A stretch of DNA of 54,872 bases from Burkholderiales bacterium (GCA_026400105.1 JAPLPQ010000042.1:1-54872), one strand, 5' to 3'; shown: positions 22,161 to 32,493, counted from the stretch's first letter. A program made the numbers and translations. Notes: generated by a model from the sequence alone, not told the origin.

Positions 22161-23039
22161 ATGTCCGCCACCACCCGCTCCTCCGGCCCCTGGCTACCCA
22201 GGCTGGTCGTCGCGCCCAGCTTCCTGCTGTCGCTGCTGTTCATCTACGGCCTGATGGCCTGGAACGGCTACCTGTCGTTCTCGGCCTCGCGCATCCTGCC
22301 CAACTACGACTTCGTCGGGCTGGCGCAGTACGAGGCCCTGTTTGACAACGAGCGCTTCCGGGTCGCAATGGGCAACCTCGCCATCTTCGGCGTGCTGTTC
22401 ATTGGTGGCGCGATGGTGGTGGGCGTGGTGCTGGCGATCCTGCTTGACCAGAAGGTGCGCGGCGAGGGCCTGCTGCGCACCATCTACCTCTACCCGATGG
22501 CGATCTCGTTCATCGTCACCGGCACCGCCTGGAAATGGATGCTCAACCCGGGCCAGGGCCTCGAGCACCTGATGCACCAATGGGGCTTCGCGGGCTTTTC
22601 CTTCGACTGGCTGATCAACCCCGAGATGGCGATCTATTGCGTCGTGATCGCGGGCATCTGGCAGAGCGCGGGCTTCGTGATGGCCTTGTTCCTGGCCGCG
22701 CTGCGCGGCGTCGACGAGTCGATCATCAAGGCCGCGCAGGTCGACGGCGCCAGCCTGCCGCGCATCTACTGGAGCATCATCCTGCCGAGCTTGCGGCCGG
22801 TGTTCTTCAGCACGCTGCTGGTGGTCAGCCACCTGGCGATCAAGAGCTTCGACCTCGTGATGGCGCTGACCTCGGGCGGTCCGGGCTTCGCGACCGACCT
22901 GCCCGCCACCTTCATGTACGCCCACGCCTTCACACGCGGCCAGATCGGCCTCGGCGCGGCCAGCGCGACCGTGATGCTGGCCACCGTGGCCGCCATCGTC
23001 GTGCCCTACCTCTATTCGGAATTGCGAGCCAAGCGATGA
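22161..23039 (+). CDS. gtsB: Glucose/mannose-type ABC transporter permease GtsB
   Basis: A 292-residue inner-membrane permease (MalF type). The first segment is PSFLLSLLFIYGLMAWNGYL, the EAA loop is KAAQVDGASLPRIYWSIILP and six segments are expected. It starts 4 bp after gtsA and overlaps gtsC by ATGA, indicating tight coupling. Confidence 0.92.
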   Translation: MSATTRSSGPWLPRLVVAPSFLLSLLFIYGLMAWNGYLSFSASRILPNYDFVGLAQYEALFDNERFRVAMGNLAIFGVLFIGGAMVVGVVLAILLDQKVRGEGLLRTIYLYPMAISFIVTGTAWKWMLNPGQGLEHLMHQWGFAGFSFDWLINPEMAIYCVVIAGIWQSAGFVMALFLAALRGVDESIIKAAQVDGASLPRIYWSIILPSLRPVFFSTLLVVSHLAIKSFDLVMALTSGGPGFATDLPATFMYAHAFTRGQIGLGAASATVMLATVAAIVVPYLYSELRAKR

Positions 23040-23890
23040 ACCGACTCACCCTTCACCGCCTGCTGCTGTGGGCCGTCCTGCTGATCTTCGCGGCCTGGTT
23101 CCTGACCCCGCTCTACGTGATGGTCGTGACCTCGCTCAAGGATGCCGAGCAGCTGCGCGTCGGCAACCTGCTGAGCCTGCCGACCGCGCCCACGCTCGAC
23201 GCCTGGCACAAGGCCTGGAGCAGCGCCTGCACCGGCGTGCAATGCGAGGGCCTGCAGCCCTTCTTCTGGAACTCGGTCATCACCGTGGTGCCGGCCGTGC
23301 TGGTCTCGACCCTGCTCGGCGCGCTCAACGGCTATGTGCTGTCGAAGTGGAAGTTCCCGGGCAGCGAAACCCTGTTCGCCTTCATGCTGTTCGGCGTCTT
23401 CATGCCGATGCAGGTGGTGCTGCTGCCGATGAGCCAGGTGCTGGGCTGGCTCGGCATCGCGAGCTCGATCTGGGGCCTGGTGTTCGTGCATGTGCTGGCC
23501 GGCATCCCGTCGACCACGCTGTTCTTTCGCAACTACTACGTCGGCCTGCCTGACGAGCTGATCAAGGCCGCGATGCTCGACGGCGCCAGCTTCTGGCAGA
23601 TCTTCCGCCGCATCGTGCTGCCGCTCTCCACCCCGATCCTGGTCGTCACGCTGATCTGGCAGTTCACCAACATCTGGAACGACTTCCTCTACGGCGTGGT
23701 CTTCTCGGGTGCCGACAGCAAGCCGATCACGGTCGGCCTGAACAACCTGGCCAACACCAGCAGCAGCGTCAAGGAATACCACGTCGACATGGCCGCCGCG
23801 CTGATCGCCGCCATGCCGACGCTGATCGTCTACATCGTCGCAGGCAAGTTTTTCGTGCGTGGGCTGACCGCCGGCGCCGTCAAGGGATAA
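23036..23890 (+). CDS. gtsC: Glucose/mannose-type ABC transporter permease GtsC
   Basis: A 284-residue MalG-type permease. The start ATG 23036 overlaps the gtsB stop (ATGA); a longer open frame reaching upstream to 22535 is a read-through of gtsB in another frame. The first segment is LLLWAVLLIFAAWFLTPLY, the EAA loop KAAMLDGASFWQIFRRIVLP, and the end FFVRGLTAGAVKG is conserved for the family. Confidence 0.92.
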   Translation: MNRLTLHRLLLWAVLLIFAAWFLTPLYVMVVTSLKDAEQLRVGNLLSLPTAPTLDAWHKAWSSACTGVQCEGLQPFFWNSVITVVPAVLVSTLLGALNGYVLSKWKFPGSETLFAFMLFGVFMPMQVVLLPMSQVLGWLGIASSIWGLVFVHVLAGIPSTTLFFRNYYVGLPDELIKAAMLDGASFWQIFRRIVLPLSTPILVVTLIWQFTNIWNDFLYGVVFSGADSKPITVGLNNLANTSSSVKEYHVDMAAALIAAMPTLIVYIVAGKFFVRGLTAGAVKG

Positions 23891-23901
23891 AAGGAAAAGT
23901 C

Positions 23902-24975
<1,074 letters not shown>

Positions 24976-24988
24976 GCCCAGGACCCCA

Positions 24989-25009
24989 GGCGGGGCGCCA
25001 TGCCCCGCC
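24989..25009 (+). other. Intercistronic hairpin after gtsD
   Basis: GGCGGGGC (24989-24996) pairs perfectly with GCCCCGCC (25002-25009) over a 5-nt loop. No T-run follows, so it is not a standard terminator; it may separate gtsABCD from the downstream reductase gene. Confidence 0.45.
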
Positions 25010-25110
25010 AGCGCCGGACCGAGCGCGTTACGAATCGCCCCGCCCGCGCCACCGGCACCGGCTTGGGCGACACTGGGCGGCCACTTTCCTCTCTCACCGA
25101 AAGACCCGCC

Positions 25111-26151
25111 ATGTACTCCGCCTCCCCCTCGCGCTACGACACCATGAGCTACCGCCGCTGCGGCCGCAGCGGCCTGCAGCTGCCGGCCATCACGCTCGGC
25201 CTGTGGCACAACTTCGGCGACAGCACCCCGTTCGAGACCCAGCGCGCGATGCTGCGCACCGCCTTCGACCTCGGCATCACCCATTTCGACCTGGCCAACA
25301 ACTACGGCCCGCCCTACGGCAGCGCCGAGATCCATTTCGGCGAACACCTGCGGCGCGACTTCAAGCCCTACCGCGACGAGCTGCTGATCTCGAGCAAGGC
25401 CGGCTGGGACATGTGGCCGGGCCCCTACGGCCAGGGCGGCGGCTCGCGCAAGTACCTGCTCGCCAGCCTGGACCAGAGCCTGCAGCGCATGGGGCTGGAC
25501 TATGTCGACATCTTCTACTCGCACCGCTTCGACCCCGACACCCCGCTGGAGGAAACCTGCGGCGCGCTGGCCAGCGCGGTGCAGCAGGGCAAGGCGCTCT
25601 ATGTCGGCCTCTCGAGCTACTCGGCCGGCAAGACGCGCGAGGCCGCCGCGCTGCTGCGCGCCATGGGCGTGCCGTTGCTGATCCACCAGCCGTCCTACAG
25701 CCTGATGAACCGCTGGGTCGAGGAGGACCTGCTCGACACCCTGGGCGAGCTGGGCACCGGCTGCATCGCCTTCAGCCCGCTGGCGCAGGGCCTGCTGACC
25801 AGCAAGTACCTGGCGGGCGTGCCGCAGGACGCGCGCATCAACCGCCCGGGCGGCGCCTCGTTCAAGGCCGAGCACCTGAGCGAGCCCAACCTGCGGCATG
25901 TGCGCGCCCTGAACGAGATCGCCCAGGCGCGCGGCCAGAGCCTGGCCCAGATGGCGGTGGCCTGGGTGCTGCGCCACCCCGAGATGACCTCGGCCCTGAT
26001 CGGCGCCAGCCGCCCGGAGCAGATCACGGAGCTGGCCGGCGCGCTGCAGAACCTGCAGTTCAGCGCCGAGGAGCTGGCCGCGATCGACCAGCATGCGGTC
26101 GAAGGCGGCATCAACCTCTGGCAGCGGCCCTCGACCGACCTGCGGCCCTGA
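25111..26151 (+). CDS. Aldo/keto reductase, YghZ/Gpr-like
   Basis: A 346-residue aldo/keto reductase with a TIM barrel and NADPH use expected. The catalytic set is visible: Asp/Tyr in FDLANNYGPPYGSAE, Lys in LLISSKAGW and His in FYSHRFDPDTP. The GYGPP-like insertion and GWDMWPGPYG match the L-glyceraldehyde-3-phosphate reductase (YghZ/GpR) group, which may detoxify reactive triose or methylglyoxal-type aldehydes. The upstream frame opens at 25000, but ATG 25111 begins the conserved MYSASPSRYDTMSYRRCG. It is 135 bp after gtsD on the same strand. Confidence 0.9.
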   Translation: MYSASPSRYDTMSYRRCGRSGLQLPAITLGLWHNFGDSTPFETQRAMLRTAFDLGITHFDLANNYGPPYGSAEIHFGEHLRRDFKPYRDELLISSKAGWDMWPGPYGQGGGSRKYLLASLDQSLQRMGLDYVDIFYSHRFDPDTPLEETCGALASAVQQGKALYVGLSSYSAGKTREAAALLRAMGVPLLIHQPSYSLMNRWVEEDLLDTLGELGTGCIAFSPLAQGLLTSKYLAGVPQDARINRPGGASFKAEHLSEPNLRHVRALNEIAQARGQSLAQMAVAWVLRHPEMTSALIGASRPEQITELAGALQNLQFSAEELAAIDQHAVEGGINLWQRPSTDLRP

Positions 26152-26345
26152 AGCGCCGGGCTGCAGCAGCAGCAGGCCTCGGCGCTGCGCCGGGGCCTGG
26201 CTGACGCAGGAATCCTGCGGCCATGTTTTCCGGGCCGAAAATCAGGCAAACTACTGTCAAAAAGGAATGATCGAGCCAGCCATAGGGGCAGCTGGTCATC
26301 CGGATAAAAAGAATAAGAAAAAAATCCAACAGGGATGCCTACACC

Positions 26346-29057
26346 GTGCAGGAAACCAGCCGCCAGAACCCCCAGCCCTCCTGCCCCAACCCAGTCGCCG
26401 CAGCGACCGCTGTGCCTGTCCGGCCGCCGTTCCCGATCGTCGGCATCGGTGCCTCGGCGGGTGGACTCGAGGCGCTCGAGCAGTTCCTGGGCCATGTGCC
26501 GCCGGCCTGCGGCATGGCCTTCGTCGTGGTCCAGCACCTGGACCCGAACTACAAGGGCATGATCGTCGAGCTGCTGCAACGCGCCACGCCGATGCCGGTG
26601 CACCAGATCGAGGACGGCATGACCGTCATGCCCGGGCAGGTCTATGTGATCCCGCCCAACCACGACCTGTCGATCCTGAACGGCGTGCTGTATCTGCTCG
26701 AGCCGGCCGCCCCGCGCGGGCTGCGGCTGCCGATCGACTTCTTCCTGCGCGCGCTGGCCGAGGACCAGCAGCAACACGGCATTGGCGTGATCCTGTCGGG
26801 CATGGGCTCGGACGGCACGCTGGGGCTGCGCGCCATCAAGGAAAAAGCCGGCGCGGTGTTCGTCCAGACCCCGGACCAGGCCAAGTTCGACGGCATGCCG
26901 CGCAGCGCCGTCGAGGACGGCCAGGCCGATGTCGTGGCAGCAGACCACGAACTGCCCGCGCGCATCCTGTCCTACCTGCGGCATCTGCCAAAGCTGGGCG
27001 AAGCCACGCCAGCCGGAGCGATGGCCGAGGACCGCAGCGGCCTGAACAAGGTGGTGCTGCTGCTGCGCGCCCACACCGGGCATGACTTCTCGCTCTACAA
27101 GAAGAACACCCTGTATCGCCGCATCGAGCGGCGCATGGGACTGCACCAGCTGCCACGCATCGCCGACTATGTGCGCTACCTGCGCGAGAACCCGCACGAG
27201 ATCGATCTGCTGTTCAAGGAACTGCTGATTGGCGTGACCCGCTTCTTTCGCGACGCACCGCTTTGGGAGCAGCTCAGGACCGAGGTCATTCCGGCGTTGC
27301 TGGCCAGTCAGCCCGACGCTGCCACGCTGCGCGCCTGGACGCCCGGCTGTTCGACCGGCGAGGAGGCCTACTCGCTGGCGATCGTGTTTCGCGAGGCCTT
27401 GCAGCAACTCAAGCCCGCCGGGCATTACACGCTGCAGATCTTCGCCACCGACCTCGACCCCGATGCGATCGACAAGGCCCGCGCCGGCATCTATCCGGCC
27501 GACATCAGCGCCGACGTCAGCGAAGAGCGGCTGCGACGCTTCTTCATTCCGAAGGAGCGCGGCTACCACATCAGCTCCGAGATCCGCGAGATGGTGATCT
27601 TCGCGCCGCAGAACCTGGTCATGGACCCGCCCTTCACCAAGCTCGACCTGCTGAGCTGCCGCAACCTGCTGATCTACCTCGAGCCCGAGCTGCAAAAGAA
27701 GCTGTTGCCGCTGTTCCACTACAGTCTCAAGCCCGGGGGCTTCCTGGTGCTGGGCAGCGCCGAGACGGTCGGCGAAGCCAGCGAGCTGTTCTGCGCCCTG
27801 CCCGGGCGCAACCGGCTGTACCAGCGGCGCAATCAGCAAGTCAGCGCAGAACTTGCCAGCTTTCCCTCCATCGCGCCTGGCAGGCGGCTCGGCATCACAC
27901 AGAAGATCACCTTGCCCACCAAATCCTCCTACTCCGCGCCCAACCTGCAGATGCTGATCGATGCCATGCTGCTGCAGCATTTCTGCCCGTCCGCGGTATT
28001 GACCAGCGACCGGGGCGACATCATCTACATCAGCGGCAAGACCGGCAAATACCTCGAACCCGCGGTCGGCAAGGCCAACCTGAACCTGTTCGCGATGGCG
28101 CGTGAAGGCCTGGGCGGCGAGTTGAGCGCCGCCTTTGCCAAGGCCATGCGCGACAACGCGCCGGTCAGGCTCAGGTCAGTCGCCGTCGGCAGCGAAGGCG
28201 GCACCCAGTTCGTCGACCTGACGGTGCAGCCGCTGTCCGAGCCCGAGGCCCTCAAGGGCATGATGCTGATCGTGCTGGCCGAGACCTTCGCGCCGGTCGT
28301 TGTCAAGACCGAAGACCGGACGGCAGATTCGGCCGAGCGACTCAAGATGAACGCCGTCGCCGAGGATCTCAAGCAATGCCGCGATGAGCTGCACCTGACC
28401 CGCGCGGAAATGCAGAGCTCGCAGGAGGAGCTCAGGTCGGCCAACGAGGAACTGCAGAGCATCAACGAGGAACTGACCACCTCGAAGGAGGAAATGCAGT
28501 CGATGAACGAAGAACTGCAGACGGTCAACTACGAGCTGCAAGCCAAGGTCGACGCGCTGTCGCAGGCCAGCGACGACATGAAGAACCTGCTCAACAGCAC
28601 CCATATCGCAACCCTGTTCCTCGACGACGGGCTCAAGGTCAGGCGCTTCACCAACCAGACCGCCAGCATCATCAAGCTGATCCCGGGCGACGCCGGCCGT
28701 CCGATCACCGACCTCGTGACCGAACTGCAATACCCCGAGCTGGCCGACGACGTGCGCGAGGTGCTGCGCTCGCTGGTGTTCCGTGAATGCCAGGTGCCGG
28801 CGCGCGACGGACGCTGGTTCAATGTGCGCATCATGCCGTACCGGACCCAGGACAACCGGATCGACGGCGTGGTCATCACCTTCTTCGACATCAGCAGCAC
28901 CAAGATACTGGAAGAAACCCTGCGCGAAACCCTGGCGGCCCTGCAAAGCCGCTTTGCGCAACAGACCGAGGCGCTGGACCGGGCGCACCAGCTGGAGGAC
29001 GTGCTGACGCAGGCGCAGGCCATCCTCGAAAAGCGGCTGGCCTGCGTGAGCCCATGA
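26346..29057 (+). CDS. CheB-CheR fusion with coiled coil and C-terminal PAS domain
   Basis: 903 residues from a GTG at 26346 (AGGG 11 bases upstream). Order: a CheB methylesterase domain (about 28-215; catalytic S37 in GIGASAGG, H64 in QHLDP, D156 in GMGSDG, all present); a CheR methyltransferase domain (about 235-490; SAM motif WTPGCSTGEEAYSLA); a long heptad coiled coil (about 685-750, with EELRSANEELQSINEEL-type repeats); and a PAS domain (about 755-870). No histidine kinase or receiver domain follows and no chemoreceptor genes are nearby. Such orphan fusions are widespread but poorly understood sensory proteins. A GGDEF-EAL gene starts 37 bp downstream. Confidence 0.93.
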   Translation: MQETSRQNPQPSCPNPVAAATAVPVRPPFPIVGIGASAGGLEALEQFLGHVPPACGMAFVVVQHLDPNYKGMIVELLQRATPMPVHQIEDGMTVMPGQVYVIPPNHDLSILNGVLYLLEPAAPRGLRLPIDFFLRALAEDQQQHGIGVILSGMGSDGTLGLRAIKEKAGAVFVQTPDQAKFDGMPRSAVEDGQADVVAADHELPARILSYLRHLPKLGEATPAGAMAEDRSGLNKVVLLLRAHTGHDFSLYKKNTLYRRIERRMGLHQLPRIADYVRYLRENPHEIDLLFKELLIGVTRFFRDAPLWEQLRTEVIPALLASQPDAATLRAWTPGCSTGEEAYSLAIVFREALQQLKPAGHYTLQIFATDLDPDAIDKARAGIYPADISADVSEERLRRFFIPKERGYHISSEIREMVIFAPQNLVMDPPFTKLDLLSCRNLLIYLEPELQKKLLPLFHYSLKPGGFLVLGSAETVGEASELFCALPGRNRLYQRRNQQVSAELASFPSIAPGRRLGITQKITLPTKSSYSAPNLQMLIDAMLLQHFCPSAVLTSDRGDIIYISGKTGKYLEPAVGKANLNLFAMAREGLGGELSAAFAKAMRDNAPVRLRSVAVGSEGGTQFVDLTVQPLSEPEALKGMMLIVLAETFAPVVVKTEDRTADSAERLKMNAVAEDLKQCRDELHLTRAEMQSSQEELRSANEELQSINEELTTSKEEMQSMNEELQTVNYELQAKVDALSQASDDMKNLLNSTHIATLFLDDGLKVRRFTNQTASIIKLIPGDAGRPITDLVTELQYPELADDVREVLRSLVFRECQVPARDGRWFNVRIMPYRTQDNRIDGVVITFFDISSTKILEETLRETLAALQSRFAQQTEALDRAHQLEDVLTQAQAILEKRLACVSP

Positions 29058-29094
29058 GGCCCAAGCGCCACCAGTCAGGGAGCCAGAACAAAAC

Positions 29095-31023
29095 ATGAGC
29101 CGACCGAGCCCGCACAATACCGAAGACAGGGCCGCTGGCCTGAGCGAGCAACAGGAAACATTGAGACTGCGCGCCGAGCAAAGTCTGCAAGCGCTCGCGC
29201 CGGAGACGGCAAGCGATGACATGGCGCCAGACAGCCAGCGTCTGCTGCACGAACTGCAGGTGCATCAGATCGAGCTGGAAATGCAGAACGAGGAGCTGCT
29301 CGCCTCCCGGGCCGAGGCCGAAGAGCTGCTGGCGAGCTACCAGGAGCTTTACGATTTTGCGCCGGTGGCCTATTTCACGCTCGATCCGGCCGGCAAGATC
29401 CTGCAAGCCAACCTGACCGCGGCGCGTCTGCTGGGGCTCGAGCGCATCTGCCTGATCCAGCGGCGCCTGGGTGCCTTCGTCGCGCAGCAGGATCTGCCGA
29501 TCCTGAACGCCTTGCTGCAGCGCGTGTTCGACGGGCAACCCAGGAGCCACTGCGAGTGCCGGCTGGCAGATCCGGACCAGCTCCCCTGGCAGACCCTGCA
29601 TGTCGAGGCCACGCTGCGCCCCGATGGCAATTGCTGCCACGTGGTGGCCACCGACATCACGCCACTCAAGACGCAGCAACGGCAGCTCGAGCAAATGGCG
29701 CTTTACGACCCCGTCACCAAGCTGCCCAACCGCGTGCTGCTGGCCGACCGCCTGCAACAGGCGATGACGCAATGCCAGCGCGGGGGTCGTTCGCTCGCGG
29801 TGGCCTATCTCGACCTCGACGGCTTCAAGGCCGTCAACGACCGGCACGGCCATATCCTGGGCGACCAGCTGCTGCTGGCCCTGGCGCAGCGCATGCAGGC
29901 CACCCTGCGCAAGGGCGACACCCTGGCCCGCATCGGCGGGGACGAGTTCGTCGCCGTGCTGGTCGATCTCGGGCAGGCGCAGGACTGCACGCCGCTGCTG
30001 CAGCGGCTGCTGCAGGCGGCTGCCGCGCCGACCGTGATCAGCGACTGCACGCTGCAGGTCTCGGCCAGCATCGGCGTGACCCTCTATCCGCAGGACGCGG
30101 CGGACGCCGACCAGTTGCTGCGCCATGCCGACCAGGCGATGTACCAGGCCAAGCAGGCCGGGCGCAACCGCTACCACCTGTTCGATCTGCATCACCATGA
30201 CGCCCTGCGCAGCCAGAGCGCCCGCATCGCGGAAATCTGCAGCGGCCTGCGCCGAGGCGAGTTCGAACTGCACTACCAACCCAAGGTCAACCTGAGAACA
30301 GGCGCGGTCGTCGGCGCCGAAGCCCTGATCCGGTGGCGACATCCCGAGCGCGGCTTGCTGCCGCCAGCAAGCTTCCTGCACCTGCTCGAGAACCATTCGA
30401 ACAGCGAGGAGATATGTGATTGGGTACTGGGCACCGCACTCGAGCAGATGAACGCCTGGCAAGACGCGGGGCACGAGATTCCGGTCAGCGTCAACATCAG
30501 CGCCTTTCAGCTGCAACAAGACAGCTTCGTGCCCAAGCTGACGCAGCGGCTGGCAGCGGCCGCGAACGGCAGCCAGCATCTGCTCGAGATCGAAGTCCTC
30601 GAAACCAGCGCGCTGGAGAACATGGCCAAGGTCGCCACCATGATGCGGGACTGCCACGCGCTCGGCGTGCGCTTCGCGCTCGACGACTTCGGCACCGGCT
30701 ACTCGTCGCTGACCTACCTCAGGCATCTTCCGGCCGACCTGCTCAAGATCGATCGCAGCTTCGTCGCCGGCATGCTGGACGACGCCGATGACCGCGCGAT
30801 CGTCGAGAGCGTGATCAGCCTGGCGCGCGCCTTCCAGCGGGAAGTCATTGCCGAGGGCGTCGAGACGCCGGCGCATGGCGCGCTGCTGCTCGAGATGGGG
30901 TGCGAAATGGCCCAGGGTTACGCCATCGCACGTCCGATGCCGGGTGCGGACATGCCAGCATGGATCACGCAATGGCGCAGCAGCTGGGCGACCAGGCAAC
31001 AGGCCTGGCCGGCCCGCTGCTGA
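29095..31023 (+). CDS. PAS-GGDEF-EAL bifunctional cyclic-di-GMP protein
   Basis: 642 residues. An N-terminal coiled coil (about 45-85; LLHELQVHQIELEMQNEEL, similar to a PAS-linker module), a PAS domain (about 85-200), GGDEF (about 205-360; RIGGDEFVAV with the active motif at 281-285) and EAL (about 375-630; AEALIRW with E409-L411, and DDFGTGYSSLTYL). Both catalytic signatures are intact, so it can in principle make and degrade cyclic-di-GMP. It follows the CheB-CheR gene by 37 bp and is probably co-transcribed with it. No membrane segment is seen, so it is likely cytosolic. Confidence 0.93.
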   Translation: MSRPSPHNTEDRAAGLSEQQETLRLRAEQSLQALAPETASDDMAPDSQRLLHELQVHQIELEMQNEELLASRAEAEELLASYQELYDFAPVAYFTLDPAGKILQANLTAARLLGLERICLIQRRLGAFVAQQDLPILNALLQRVFDGQPRSHCECRLADPDQLPWQTLHVEATLRPDGNCCHVVATDITPLKTQQRQLEQMALYDPVTKLPNRVLLADRLQQAMTQCQRGGRSLAVAYLDLDGFKAVNDRHGHILGDQLLLALAQRMQATLRKGDTLARIGGDEFVAVLVDLGQAQDCTPLLQRLLQAAAAPTVISDCTLQVSASIGVTLYPQDAADADQLLRHADQAMYQAKQAGRNRYHLFDLHHHDALRSQSARIAEICSGLRRGEFELHYQPKVNLRTGAVVGAEALIRWRHPERGLLPPASFLHLLENHSNSEEICDWVLGTALEQMNAWQDAGHEIPVSVNISAFQLQQDSFVPKLTQRLAAAANGSQHLLEIEVLETSALENMAKVATMMRDCHALGVRFALDDFGTGYSSLTYLRHLPADLLKIDRSFVAGMLDDADDRAIVESVISLARAFQREVIAEGVETPAHGALLLEMGCEMAQGYAIARPMPGADMPAWITQWRSSWATRQQAWPARC

Positions 31024-31025
31024 GC

Positions 31026-31043
31026 GCAGGGCTATCGCCCTGC
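31026..31043. terminator. Hairpin between convergent genes
   Basis: GCAGGGC (31026-31032) and GCCCTGC (31037-31043), loop TATC, in the 27-bp gap between the GGDEF-EAL gene and the convergent small gene. There is no T-run on either side. Confidence 0.4.
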
Positions 31044-31050
31044 CCACTCC

Positions 31051-31332
31051 TCAAGCCAGCGTGGCGTGCGCGTATTCGTGGCGATCGGCCGCGGCGTAGA
31101 GTTCCTGCGCCAGATCCGGGTCGGTCTTGAGCAGGTCGTCGGCCATCGCGCGCACGCGCTCGGCTTCCTGGAAGGCGGTCAGCACCGGTGCGTCAACGGC
31201 AGCAGCCGGCGCGCGCCGGCTGGTGAACAGCTGGGCGATCAGGCGCTGGCAGCCGGCCAGGAAGGATTCCTTGCGAATCCGGACCGGGGCGGCGGCGGAC
31301 GGGATCAGGGGAATGAAGACGGCGCTGCTCAT
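31051..31332 (-). CDS. Small conserved-looking protein of unknown function
   Basis: 93 residues, start ATG 31332 with a clear AGGAG eight bases upstream, which argues that it is a real gene. The N terminus is mildly hydrophobic (AVFIPLIPSAAAP) but is not a signal peptide. The C-terminal half (AFQEAERVRAMADDLLKTDP, then DLAQELYAAADRHE) is predicted helical and acidic. No domain recognised. A GGGTAAACCC element lies 49 bp upstream (31381-31390), the same decamer as upstream of the LacI-type gene and of thuE, so it may belong to the same regulon. Confidence 0.7.
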   Translation of the reverse strand: MSSAVFIPLIPSAAAPVRIRKESFLAGCQRLIAQLFTSRRAPAAAVDAPVLTAFQEAERVRAMADDLLKTDPDLAQELYAAADRHEYAHATLA

Positions 31333-31380
31333 GACGATACTCCTGCAAAGCGATGATTGAATCTTGTGCAGTGCAGTATA

Positions 31381-31390
31381 GGGTAAACCC
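31381..31390. promoter_or_regulatory. GGGTAAACCC element upstream of the small gene
   Basis: Extended here to AGGGTAAACCCT (31380-31391), arms AGGGT/ACCCT around AA. Same decamer as 32455-32464 and, inverted, 10285-10294. Confidence 0.55.
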
Positions 31391-31423
31391 TGATGTCAAG
31401 TAAAGTGCCGGGGCATTTGTCCT

Positions 31424-32449
31424 TCAGGTGCTGCCGCGCACCAGCAGCTCGTAGCCCAGATCGACCGAGGACGGCTGCACCGGCTGACCCGTCATCAGCG
31501 CCAGCAGCATCTGTGCGGCCGCGCTGCCGATCTCGGCACGCGGCGTGCGCACCGTGGTCAGGGGCGGCAGCATCTGGTCGCTGCCGGTCAGGTCGTTGAA
31601 GCCCGCGACCGCGACCCGGCCCGGCACGGCCACCCCCAGGCGCAGCGCCGCCAGCAGCGCCCCCTGCGCCAGGTCGTCGTTGTTGAAGAAGACGGCATCG
31701 ATGCCGGGGTCATGCGCCAGCAGGCGCTCGAACATCGCCCCGCCGAGCGCGATCGAGGACGGCGCCGGGTCCAGCCATTCGAGCGCCGGCTGGTACAGGC
31801 CGACGGCCTCGAGCTCGCACCGCCAGCCCGCCAGCCGCTGCAACGTGCGCGGGTCGAGCTGGGCGGCGGCGAAGGCGATGCGCCGGCGCCCGCGCGCCAG
31901 CAGATGGCGGGTCATGGCGGCGCCGGCCTCCTGCTGCGAGAAGCCCACGCAGTGCAACCCGGGCTGGTCCGAGGCATCCATCAGATGGACGCAGGGCACG
32001 CCGCTGCGCTCGATCAGCGCGCGCGTGGCGTCGCTGCGCTCGAGTCCGGTCACCAGCAGCCCGGCCGGGCGGTGCAGCAGTTGCTCGCGCAGCAGCTGCT
32101 CCTCCTCGGCCGGGTCGTAATGGGTGATGCCGATCAGGGTCTGGTAGCCGGCCGGGCGCAGCGTGCGCTGCACCGCCTCGAGCAGGTCGACGAACAGGGC
32201 GTTGGACAGCAGCGGAATCAGCACCGTGACATGGCTGCTGTGGCGCGAGGCGAGCGCGCGCGCGGCCGGGTCGGGCAGGTAGCCGAGCGCGTCGACCGCC
32301 GCCTTGACGCGCTCGACCAGCTGCGGATCGACCGCGCGCTCGCCGCGCAGCGCGCGAGAGACGGTCATCGGGCTGACGCCAGCGCGCTGGGCCACGTCGG
32401 CCAGGGTGATGCGCCCGGTGGCGCGGGAACGGGAGGCAGGCTGGCTCAT
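31424..32449 (-). CDS. LacI family regulator, GntR-like (gluconate)
   Basis: 341 residues. HTH ITLADVAQRAGVSPMTVSRA near 13-32, hinge, then a periplasmic-binding-protein fold (SSHVTVLIPLLSNALFVDLL onward). The sequence pattern and its divergent position next to gntK are those of the gluconate repressor GntR of enterobacteria. Two GATAGCGCTA dyads lie between this gene and gntK. A GGGTAAACCC element lies six bases before its ATG. It should repress gntK and the TRAP genes until gluconate or a relative is present; that is inference from layout. Confidence 0.9.
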   Translation of the reverse strand: MSQPASRSRATGRITLADVAQRAGVSPMTVSRALRGERAVDPQLVERVKAAVDALGYLPDPAARALASRHSSHVTVLIPLLSNALFVDLLEAVQRTLRPAGYQTLIGITHYDPAEEEQLLREQLLHRPAGLLVTGLERSDATRALIERSGVPCVHLMDASDQPGLHCVGFSQQEAGAAMTRHLLARGRRRIAFAAAQLDPRTLQRLAGWRCELEAVGLYQPALEWLDPAPSSIALGGAMFERLLAHDPGIDAVFFNNDDLAQGALLAALRLGVAVPGRVAVAGFNDLTGSDQMLPPLTTVRTPRAEIGSAAAQMLLALMTGQPVQPSSVDLGYELLVRGST

Positions 32450-32454
32450 GTCTA

Positions 32455-32464
32455 GGGTAAACCC
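32455..32464. promoter_or_regulatory. GGGTAAACCC element abutting the GntR-like gene
   Basis: Occupies the space where a Shine-Dalgarno would lie on the minus strand, six bases upstream of ATG 32449. Confidence 0.55.
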
Positions 32465-32493
32465 CTGGTTGGCAAACAGTCGAAAACCGATAG

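Noticed and set aside
26152..26186. Hairpin after the aldo/keto reductase gene as terminator
   Set aside because: Seven-bp stem with a 21-nt loop and no T-run; too weak to list.
26335..26562. ATG-started short frame at the 5' end of the CheB-CheR gene
   Set aside because: Out of frame with the CheB domain; the GTG at 26346 gives the complete domain.
25695..27980. Long minus-strand open frame over the aldo/keto reductase and CheB-CheR genes
   Set aside because: Runs across two real genes and an intergenic gap; composition typical of an antisense shadow.
28891..31047. Minus-strand open frame of about 700 codons opposite the GGDEF-EAL gene
   Set aside because: The plus strand carries intact PAS, GGDEF and EAL motifs; the minus translation shows none.
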